NCBI GenBank assembly: GCA_003118195.1
Contig: BEXV01003069.1
Span: 32,971-49,887 of the forward strand
From: Hemicentrotus pulcherrimus
Lineage: Eukaryota; Echinodermata; Echinoidea; Camarodonta; Strongylocentrotidae
Direction: 5' to 3'
Length of the DNA stretch: 16,917 bases
Each line of letters opens with the position of its first letter. The first letter of the stretch is position 1. Below the pieces are notes generated by a model. It saw only the letters and a list, made by a program, of their open reading frames with translations. It was not told the origin of the DNA and did not search any database. The translations under genes and the position numbers were made by a program. Shown piece by piece: positions 10,271 to 16,917 of the stretch.

Positions 10271-10350
10271 TTTAAATTAAAAACAAAAATCAGTGCCAGT
10301 CACCAACACAGACAAGATACCGAGCTTTACAGCTTTGCGTTCATTGTAAA
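10271..10350. repeat. 80-bp direct repeat, left copy (probable target-site duplication)
   Basis: This 80-bp block matches 12099-12178 with only two differences: T versus G at the eighth base and G versus A at 10311/12139. Identity stops abruptly on both sides. The two copies exactly bracket the RLE-type retrotransposon fragment, the arrangement expected of a target-site duplication. Confidence 0.85.
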
Positions 10351-10366
10351 GTTGTTAAATCATGCC

Positions 10367-10372
10367 TTTATT
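10367..10372 (-). promoter_or_regulatory. polyadenylation-type signal AATAAA near element 3' end
   Basis: TTTATT on the plus strand gives AATAAA on the minus strand, 16 bases before the left repeat boundary. That is the normal distance from a cleavage site. It could define the 3' end of the retrotransposon transcript. Confidence 0.4.
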
Positions 10373-10439
10373 TCATATAAAAGGAATACATGTTAACATT
10401 TAATACCAGGTCCATGTTTCCTTTCCGAAATCATGGCAG

Positions 10440-10615
10440 GTCGCACTATACACATACAATAGATTACAAACAATAATGCATTACAGTTACAAATATATAT
10501 CATTCATGCATAATAACAATTTTATATTACTCATGTGTAGTTACAATTATACATTAATTATGATCAATATACATTACATTCATATATTAATCATGTATAG
10601 TAACAAGTATGAATC
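10440..10615. repeat. degenerate AT-rich short tandem repeats in the element's 3' UTR
   Basis: Words of the form AGTTACAA-TATA-CATT-ATTCAT-GCATAATAACAA recur roughly every 30-45 bases (for example TTACAATTATACATTAAT and CATGTATAGTAACAAG). Divergence is high and the unit length is not constant. Confidence 0.4.
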
Positions 10616-10810
10616 GTGCCTGTATTGGCAACAAAAATTGAATTTGAAAAAATATATAGATATATCAACAAAAAAAAATAAAAAAAAAATTAAGGGGATT
10701 ATGATTTTCTGAGCATGTGGGTAAAAAGGCTTGGAGTAGGAAAAGTAGAGGATACATTATAGTTTGGAGATAAAGTGTAAACGAATGAAAACAAGTCATT
10801 CCACTTGGAA

Positions 10811-11041
10811 TGGACGGAGTGGAAGAAAATGAAAAAGTATGGGGGGGGGGTAAAGAGAAAAGAGGGGAGAAAAGGCATGCAGTTGGAAAAAAAGGAGGCG
10901 AGGAAGAAAAGTTTAGGGAGAATGAGAGAGAGAGGGAGAATAAGAAGAGGACGAAGAAGAAGACAAAATAAGGCAAAGAAGAAGAGGAAGAGGAAGGAGA
11001 GAGTAGAAAAAGCGTTGAAGAGAATGGAGTGTTTATTAGAG
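10811..11041. repeat. polypurine tract (polypyrimidine on the minus strand)
   Basis: About 230 bases of plus strand are overwhelmingly A and G, including G10 at 10841-10850 and many AGAGG/GAAGA words. The plus- and minus-strand frames here encode only Lys/Arg/Glu-rich or Phe/Ser/Leu/Pro-rich low-complexity peptides and are not genes. On the element's minus strand this is a long pyrimidine-rich 3' UTR segment ending at the stop codon of the endonuclease frame. Confidence 0.85.
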
Positions 11042-12082
11042 GTCAAGGTATTCCACATTCTTCCACTGTGATTCTTTTCTTGCATTGAATATGACAAAGG
11101 ATGACACGACTGCGTACCTACTTATGTTCTGAAAGAAACTATTCGGGCGAAGAGGGACTGAACATTTCCTGAGTACCCACTTTAACCGATTCGTGTTGTC
11201 CCTATTTATTTGCCCCCTTGCTCCTATCTCAATAGCATGGTATGTCACACTGTACCCATTGTTTCTTACTTCGACCACAAGTTCTTTGTACCGGTCGAGC
11301 TTTCTCGTGTGAGCCGCTTTGGCGTTTGCCTCAAAGGGCACTGTTAGTTCGATCATTAGCATTAGTTTCATTGATTCCCAAATAACGACGAGATCAGGGC
11401 GTTGAGAAGTTACACAAATATGGGATGGGATGGTTCCGCCCGCAACGGTGAAACCCTTAATATCGGCATAAACTTGTTCGTGAGGGAGGGACTCTTTCAC
11501 AGTTCGATAAATATACCTTAGAATATTATTGTGCCTCCATTCGTATCTTTCAAGGAAAGTTGGACAGTTTGCTAGAATGTGGTGAAGGGTGCCAGTGGTA
11601 AGTGGGCAGAAAGGGCACTTGTTTGTCAGTCTTTTCCCCCACCTGTAAAGATTTGCGTATGATGGCAAAGAGTCAATACATGAGTTGGTTACAAAGCTTA
11701 ATACCCTCTTAGGTAGATTGTACATTATGGATTTCCACGTGAGATTTTCATCTTCCAGAGTCAGTAGTTTCACAAACTGGCCTTGGCAAAGCAATGGTTC
11801 AACGGTCTTTTCCCAGTACGTTGATGCATCATGTTCTAATACGTTTTTGACACCCTTCCATGGACTATTATTAACATCTACCGTATCCTCTAATCTATTA
11901 AGATTTAGTTGACATTGAACAATAGACGAGGTCTTCTGTGACCATCGTGATTCTCTTTCGAGAGTACAATCCAGTGCGTGGTTCACCAAGGAGTCCCCTT
12001 TGACTCTAGATCCTGTGAGTGCTAGAGTGTGGCTCTGCCAATACATATCAGGCATCTGTGGTATATTCATTCCTTGGGTCAT
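11036..12082 (-). CDS. C-terminal zinc-knuckle and restriction-like endonuclease region of a non-LTR retrotransposon ORF
   Basis: The frame codes for 348 residues without any stop. Residues 1-150 are a tryptophan-containing helical linker with no motif I can name. Residues 156-173 form a CCHC knuckle: C156-x2-C159, H167/H168, C173, in CPFCPLTTGTLHHILANC. Residues 228-251 carry RPDLVVI followed by IELTVPFE, the PD...(E)xT core of the PD-(D/E)XK restriction-like endonuclease. A conserved KLDRYKELV helix follows, then a basic C-terminal tail. In R2-like elements this region nicks the target DNA to prime reverse transcription. The ATG chosen is only the first in frame; coding continues upstream to the junction at 12098, so this is the tail of a longer polyprotein. 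The missing reverse transcriptase makes autonomous movement impossible. Domestication is possible but there is no evidence for it. Confidence 0.85.
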   Translation of the reverse strand: MTQGMNIPQMPDMYWQSHTLALTGSRVKGDSLVNHALDCTLERESRWSQKTSSIVQCQLNLNRLEDTVDVNNSPWKGVKNVLEHDASTYWEKTVEPLLCQGQFVKLLTLEDENLTWKSIMYNLPKRVLSFVTNSCIDSLPSYANLYRWGKRLTNKCPFCPLTTGTLHHILANCPTFLERYEWRHNNILRYIYRTVKESLPHEQVYADIKGFTVAGGTIPSHICVTSQRPDLVVIWESMKLMLMIELTVPFEANAKAAHTRKLDRYKELVVEVRNNGYSVTYHAIEIGARGQINRDNTNRLKWVLRKCSVPLRPNSFFQNISRYAVVSSFVIFNARKESQWKNVEYLDL

Positions 12083-12098
12083 ATGTACTATGGCTACA

Positions 12099-12178
12099 TT
12101 TAAATGAAAAACAAAAATCAGTGCCAGTCACCAACACAAACAAGATACCGAGCTTTACAGCTTTGCGTTCATTGTAAA
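12099..12178. repeat. 80-bp direct repeat, right copy (probable target-site duplication)
   Basis: Right-hand copy of 10271-10350, with 78 of 80 positions identical. It directly abuts the 5'-truncated end of the retrotransposon fragment. The flanking bases outside the repeat (ACAAAT here, GTTGTT beside the left copy) do not match. Confidence 0.85.
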
Positions 12179-12801
12179 ACAAATATTGGAAGGAATAATG
12201 AGATAATTTGATTTTGGACGGAAAAGTGTCAATATTAATCAAAGATTCTACTGTTTGTATTTTGGCAAATTGCAGACTGACTGGCCTGAGAATTGTTTGT
12301 TGTTGTAAATAAAATACCTAACTATTGTTCATGTTTTACGTAGCCTTGAAATTGCAATTATTTGCAGTATAACGCCTGATTGTGTTAGTAGATTTAGATA
12401 ATACACTTTCCGCTTACTCTTGTCCACACCATTACAAAATATAATTGGAAAAGTGTGTTATACTGTTTTTAGAATTCGATGAAATATCATGAAGCACGTT
12501 TAAATTTTCATTTTCGTACTCTTTACTGCAATCATTGTAGTTGAGGTTTTTTCTTCTTCAAATGAGATGATTATGCTCTTGGTTATTACATTAATAATTT
12601 ACCATTAACATACCATAAAGATTTGATCTGTTTTATGTCGTGCTTTCATCAGAAGTTTGAAGTTGTGATCATTAAGATCGTCTATAATACAGAACTCTCT
12701 TCCCTTCAATGTCGACTGCATTAGTATGTTCTTTCAGCGATAATAAATATGATATGATAAGACAAAAGAGGTATGATTTCACGTTGCAATTACCATAACG
12801 T
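12179..12801. other. intron-like stretch right of the insertion
   Basis: AT-rich DNA with no recognisable gene between the right 80-bp repeat and exon copy 4. Minus frames in this stretch start by chance and carry no domain. Confidence 0.45.
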
Positions 12802-12989
12802 TCCATTTGTAGGCCATATCTCACTTGCATCAGTCCTAAATTGATAGACAATACACAAATTGCATTCAAACGTACCAGCGCGGTTAGTATGACAAAGATG
12901 TACGGTTGCGATTATGGCATTTAACACCAAAGGCACGTTCGATTCATGGTCAAACAAATACCAAGCATTCGTCTGATGCCATAAACCAG
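12802..12989 (+). pseudogene. degenerate SRCR-like exon, copy 4
   Basis: The plus frame reads SICRPYLTC near 12802-12828 and then RTSAVSMTKMYGCDYGI at about 12868-12921. It then hits a TAA at 12921-12923, where the intact copy continues. After a frame change it reads TFDSWSNKYQAFV, then a TGA where the intact copy has the glycine codon GGA, then CHKP before a GTGAGG donor at 12990. The ICR, SATSMT-like and CxYG boxes are all recognisable, and the donor and following bases (GTGAGGCG) are identical to copy 1. The frameshift and two stops make it a pseudo-exon unless the assembly is wrong at several points. Confidence 0.55.
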
Positions 12990-12992
12990 GTG

Positions 12993-13424
12993 AGGCGTAC
13001 AATGAATATAAATGGTGTTGTAATGAATGCTCTTTCAAATATCATAATACTTATAAGAACTAATGAACTGTTACATACCTTACTGAAACGATTCAAGGTC
13101 ACGGATTGGGAAGAGCTGTTAATTTGACCTTTGCAAATTTGTAGAAGAATAGGGGAGCAATTCCCTTGTCGAGGGAAAATCTATTGGTGGCACGAAAGAC
13201 ATGTAAAAGTAAGGTTTTTTCTTCGTTATGATATGTTTTCCGTCCCACTGCAAGTTGTCCTTTAAACTTAATTCTGATCACAGAAGTACGCTGAATGAAA
13301 AAAAGGTGTAGGTCAGTCCATTACCGCTTTTACTCGGTTCGCCAGGAAAATATCACTTAGGCTCATTTTCATATCAAACAGACCATTTAAAGAAATCGTC
13401 GATTTTGTCTTACTACCAATTACA
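12993..13424. other. intron-like stretch between exon copy 4 and the CpG-richer patch
   Basis: No recognisable gene. The minus frame 13099-13281 and plus frame 12906-13127 overlap the pseudo-exon or AT-rich sequence and carry no motif. Confidence 0.4.
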
Positions 13425-13756
13425 ACTATTTGACGTCAAAGTATGCTCATACTGTTCGGGGTGAGTTTTGTGCAAGAACAGCTCGCCGGTGCCCTACATG
13501 CCTAGCAGAGTCACGTGAAGAAAAACGGGCATCTCAGCGAAAAATTACTTTTGCAATGTTAAACAAAAAAAAAAAACTCCAGAGGTGGAGTTTACGATTT
13601 CGATTTCTTGCGATTGGCAGTGGTTGCTAACACTGTGAAACACCGGAGTTCGAGACGACCAGACGATTTTTGGTTGCGGTGTAAATGCAGCTGGAGTTTA
13701 GTAGACGATAACTTACTGTCAGGCTGTGTTCAGCTCAAGTAATCAACATTGAACAG
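13425..13756 (+). promoter_or_regulatory. candidate promoter and non-coding first exon
   Basis: This patch is richer in GC and CpG than the surrounding 3 kb. It holds a perfect CRE palindrome TGACGTCA (13431-13438) and the E-box palindrome TCACGTGA (13511-13518), sites bound by CREB/ATF and bHLH-ZIP factors. It ends at ACAG followed by GTAAAA, a good splice donor at 13757. No long frame crosses it, so any exon would be 5' UTR. The sites could also be chance, and no TATA box or initiator is clear. Confidence 0.25.
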
Positions 13757-14794
13757 GTAAAAAACTAATAAGGTATGGCTTGAATGTCTTTAATGAGGTC
13801 AATCTTATACACCAATTCAACTCTGATTGAGATTAACAACAAAGCGTTAATTTGTATGTAGATTCTAAAACTAGGTGAGACCTATACCTAGTCCATGCAC
13901 ACGAGATCTAAATGTACATCCAGATGCATAGTCTTTGGGTGTAGGAATGATCGAGGTCTATCTTTTACATAGGTTAGTTATATTAGGCCTAAGTTTGAAG
14001 TGTTAGCCTTACCAAGGAGTCTTCTACCTTCTTAATTGTTTAGACTTACTTTCAAGTCCTAAAGACTAATAGTTTTAGTACAAGGGAGTTTTAAAACGTA
14101 GACGAACCGTGGAGTTAAATTTTAAGTCTCGTAATTTATATCCCATATATATCTATATATATATCGTATTTAAAATTCAGGTTAAATTTTATATTTGTTT
14201 AGTCCCCAAAAATAGTTTTGGGCTGCGCTCGAATGCACGGCATTATTATACGGACAGTACGATTTGCGATAAGTTGTAAGCCCTCACAAATGTATAGCTA
14301 GACGACAAAGTTATTTGAAGTTAAAGTTTTATACTCGCCTAGAGTAATCCTCAATACTCAAATTAAGGTATAAGTCTAAAAAAATATTTTAAATTCAGTT
14401 CTAGAAAGAGAGAAGCATTAGGGCTAGGGATACAGGAGGCAATCTTCATTTCTGCGGGACTCTCATCAGATTATATGAGAGGATATATCTACCGTATAAT
14501 CGTATTGTTAATTTCTCTCATGTCAAGATGTCACACCGAAAAATATTAGGTTAAATTTGTTTAGGTTTTTTTCGTATATATGGGGATTGGATCTTTGAGG
14601 GTGATGTTCGATAATTTATTTACACCTAGTTTTTCCATTCGGGAAAAGACGAGTACATTAGACCCAAGTACACTTTATAATACACATCTGCCGAAAAAGC
14701 ATGTGGCATAGTTTACATCTAGTATTACATGATAAATGATAACAGTAGGATACACGATTTACATAAAGGAAATATGATACATATAACTCCAATC
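13757..14794. other. intron-like stretch without genes
   Basis: AT-rich DNA with no open frame of note. It holds an (AT)n-rich low-complexity segment at about 14145-14164. Confidence 0.5.
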
Positions 14795-15130
14795 CCGACT
14801 TTTCACTGGCTTTCAATCGCACAACAAATTAAATCTAAGATCCTGCTCCTAACATTTAAAGCTTTTTAACATGTTCTAGCTCAGACATGCTTCACTGCTT
14901 TATTTTCTCCCGTATTATTCACTTCTTCCCTTAGACTAACATCCACGTCCCATGCACGCCTTGATCAGACGCCAGGACCCTTCTTATGCACTCGATATGG
15001 AGAGCACGCCTTCTCTTCGAATCGCACCCAAACTCTGGAATAATCTACCTACTGACGTCCGTGATGCCCATTCCCTTAACCCATTTCACTGTATGTGAAT
15101 TAAATACTTTCTCGTCCGACTTAACCTCTC
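14795..15130 (+). pseudogene. C-terminal end of a second LINE ORF2 (CR1/L2-like), decayed
   Basis: The plus strand reads FHWLSIAQQIKSKILLLTFKAF from 14801, then a TAA at 14867-14869. It continues in the same frame with HVLAQTC and later RYGEHAFSS. After a one-base shift near 15020 it reads APKLWNNLPTDVRDAHSLNP from 15024, then a TGA at 15096-15098 and a relic of the final FLVRL. These are the hallmark LHWLP...RI.FKI..L.FKA and YG.RAFS.AAP.LWN.LP blocks at the very C terminus of CR1/L2-type reverse transcriptases. The copy is severely 5'-truncated, with two stops and a frameshift. It is a different insertion from the minus-strand LINE at 4690-6240. Confidence 0.85.
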
Positions 15131-15345
15131 TGTGCAATGTACTCTAATATCAAAGCTCGGTTATATTAATCATATTAATGCAGCTTTATTGTAAAGTAGG
15201 TTGTAGATCTTCTTTATCACGCCATTCTCTCGTAAGTATATTTTGTGCCTCTTTGAAAACAATAAATTATTATAGTTATTTACATCATTATGAAGAATAG
15301 AATAAATACCATACCAAGATATCATTATAAGAATTAGTTGTAGTG

Positions 15346-15378
<33 letters not shown>

Positions 15379-15465
15379 TGTAAAGGGCAATACAATCATT
15401 ATGTACCGCGCTTTATAAGTATCGCGTAGTAATGCTTTTGTAATAAAGTATATTTACATTGAACT
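15131..15465 (+). mobile_element. probable 3' UTR of the plus-strand LINE
   Basis: Sequence directly after the LINE C terminus. It contains a GTA microsatellite and, at about 15406-15420, a GTACCGCGCTTTATAAGT word resembling the AAAGCGCTTTATAAAT-type motif common at the 3' end of L2/CR1-like elements. The exact 3' end cannot be fixed and no clear tail is visible. Confidence 0.4.
15346..15378. repeat. (GTA)11 microsatellite
   Basis: Eleven perfect GTA trinucleotides inside the probable LINE 3' UTR, preceded by a related TTGTAGTG. It is likely length-polymorphic. Confidence 0.95.
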
Positions 15466-16917
15466 CGAACAGTTTGGATGATGCTTTTTGGCATTTGAAG
15501 AAAAAGAACATAGTTTATCATTTCTGTTTACAATCCCACAACAACTATTTTTGTCATATTGTCTGTATGGTTTTCGAATTCAAAGGGTGAAATGCAGGGA
15601 AATGCGTGGACGAAAATATTTGTTTGTTTGTATAAAACTTGATATAACAAAACACCAACCATTATGCAATACAACTAAAGGATCTGAAATTAATATTGGT
15701 CTCCAATACAAGTTCGAGGATCATACCTCATTATCAAGATTGTATGATTCGATAGCTTAACCATTACCGAAAATTGGACGAATGACATAAACGTTGTAGA
15801 TATTTGTATTTTACAATCCGTGTAATTCTTTAAGAGGGACAACTTTGGGAGAAGTGTTCCAGGTAAACTATAAGATACTCCTTTGTAAGAAGAAAAAAAA
15901 TGTATTCCAATCACATAGTTGAACAGTCAAAGAGCTTTATATATTTTGTTCATCTGTCCCTTTTCCATGTACAACCACTTTTGATGTTATGTTCGCTCAA
16001 AGTGTTTCGTTGTGTTAGACGGTATTTAAAAGCCATCGACCGGGCAACTTAGTCAATATCCCCATCTGTGTATTATGTGGTGCTTAGGAACAGCATTTCT
16101 GGGGCTTAATAATTATTGTTATAATTTGTATTATTTTTATCCACAAGTCATTTGTGTATATGGTAAACATGGAATGTATAATTTGTAAAGAAGTCTGTAC
16201 TAACCATGTCCCAAGAAATGATGGTGATTACTGATCATGAGCTTAGGCGTATTCAATATTGTACTATTTACATCATTAATAACGTGTAGGAATAAGTCCA
16301 GTATTACGATGAGAAATAATAAAGTTTTTAATTTTAAACTCATAATTGTGTTTAAGTCTGATGATATATATATGTACGTTTTCATAAAAGGCTATGATTG
16401 AATTGGTAAATGTATTCTGGGAATATGTGCGTTATTTTTGCTAACAGAATGTATTGATATCTAATACCAAACTACAAATCTGCCTACCATGTTTTAAAGA
16501 ACATGTGTTAATCATCCCAACGATTAATCCATATCTTGAGCTCATGTCTCAGATTCCTTTGAAGCAATGGAGCAAGTCGATAAGGGTCGAAAGTTGGTTC
16601 GACTTAAAGTATATGTCAACAAATATCGGTTTAAAATTAAACTCATATACATTTTGTGTGAAATCACACCCTGGAAAATTAGTGAAAATTAGCAAATTAA
16701 CAGGAAAGTTTTGTTTGAGAAATGAAGAAAAAAAAAACTTGCAACGTTTTTGATCGAGTAAAAACGAAGTTAAATGTAAAGATACGAATGATTCAAAATG
16801 TTATATTGCAATTAAATAGGTTTACATTTCCATTTTATATCTACAGATTTTTTTTTGTTCTGCCTTTTTTGCCGAATTTCTTTCTTATCTTCTTCTTACT
16901 CTAGAATTGAAGCATAT
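15466..16917. other. right-end stretch, no recognisable gene
   Basis: AT-rich DNA to the window edge. Plus frames at 15488-15760 (90 codons) and 16454-16753 (99 codons) are the longest. The second, with several Cys and Trp, could be an exon, but it has no motif I recognise and no clear splice sites. The last 60 bases are T-rich, with TTTTTTTT and CTTCTTCTT words resembling a splice-acceptor pyrimidine tract or low-complexity DNA. Confidence 0.35.

Larger units (their letters stand above)
10351..12098 (-). mobile_element. 5'-truncated RLE-type (R2-like) non-LTR retrotransposon insertion
   Basis: This 1,748-bp segment lies exactly between the two 80-bp direct repeats and is oriented on the minus strand. 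Its 5' side begins inside coding sequence: the frame of the 348-residue protein stays open past its first ATG right up to the junction at 12098. That is the mark of 5' truncation during target-primed reverse transcription. The reverse transcriptase is therefore missing, leaving only the C-terminal zinc knuckle and endonuclease. The 3' side is a ~685-bp UTR with an AT-rich degenerate repeat, a polypyrimidine tract, and an AATAAA 16 bases from the 3' junction. No poly(A) tail is present. The open frame and the near-identical flanks suggest a fairly recent insertion. Confidence 0.75.

Noticed and set aside
9919..10275. 118-codon plus-strand frame
   Set aside because: AT-driven composition, no motif, and it runs into the 80-bp direct repeat. 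A minus frame of similar quality overlaps it.
10699..11097. Overlapping plus and minus frames of 88-132 codons
   Set aside because: They are products of the polypurine tract: Lys/Arg/Glu-rich on one strand, Phe/Ser/Leu/Pro-rich on the other. They lie in the 3' UTR of the retrotransposon.
11685..11912. Plus-strand frame inside the endonuclease gene
   Set aside because: Shadow of the minus-strand coding frame, which has clear zinc-knuckle and endonuclease motifs.
10271..12178. Reading the 80-bp repeats as LTRs of an LTR retrotransposon
   Set aside because: They are too short, lack TG...CA ends, no tRNA primer-binding site adjoins them, and the internal protein is a non-LTR-type endonuclease without protease or integrase.
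12048..12242. Minus frame with a hydrophobic segment (AVKLGILFVLVTG) resembling a signal peptide
   Set aside because: It crosses the retrotransposon junction, and in the left repeat copy the sequence context is entirely different. The hydrophobic stretch is probably chance.
16454..16753. 99-codon plus frame near the right end as a gene
   Set aside because: No family resemblance, and no convincing splice sites or promoter. It is kept only as a remark in the right-end stretch.
1..16917. CRISPR arrays, tRNA or rRNA genes, prokaryotic defence systems
   Set aside because: No regularly spaced repeats, cloverleaf or rRNA-like sequence was seen, and the window is clearly eukaryotic.

Overview
The window looks like an AT-rich, intron-rich nuclear segment of an invertebrate animal. 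A bivalve mollusc or another lophotrochozoan fits best. The grounds are sparse coding sequence, many long-decayed retrotransposon pieces, frequent TACATGTA-type words, microsatellites, and exon-sized open frames ending at good GT splice donors. There are no operons, bacterial-type genes, CRISPR arrays or rRNA genes. The taxonomic call is inference; nothing here identifies a species.

Layout. At 75-565 lies a tandem-duplicated stretch (two diverged copies) with coding-like open frames of unknown identity. At about 620-842, 7040-7282, 9690-9821 and 12802-12989 are four plus-strand copies of one exon-like unit. Each ends with a Q-A-(F/T)-(V/I)-G-C-(H/Y)-K-(P/Q)-like reading, or its damaged relic, directly before a phase-1 GT donor. 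The domain resembles a scavenger-receptor cysteine-rich (SRCR) domain. Only the 7040-7282 copy is clearly intact, so this looks like a decaying array of an extracellular-receptor gene, or the introns of such a gene littered with dead exons.

Mobile DNA occupies much of the rest. A long, heavily broken CR1/Jockey-like LINE reverse transcriptase runs on the minus strand at about 4690-6240. The 3' end of a different LINE lies on the plus strand at about 14795-15130, with a probable 3' UTR to about 15465 that contains a (GTA)11 microsatellite. A possible tRNA-derived SINE is at 3114-3411.

The most striking object is a young-looking insertion at 10351-12098. It carries an intact 348-residue minus-strand frame with a CCHC knuckle and a PD...ELT restriction-like endonuclease signature, the C-terminal end of an RLE-type (R2-like) non-LTR retrotransposon. 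An 80-bp direct repeat with only two mismatches flanks it. The most economical reading is a 5'-truncated insertion with an exceptionally long target-site duplication, comparable in kind to the R9 elements of bdelloid rotifers.

A GC- and CpG-richer patch at 13425-13756, with a perfect CRE palindrome, an E-box and a terminal splice donor, could be a promoter and first exon. The remaining long stretches look like intron or intergenic DNA without recognisable genes.
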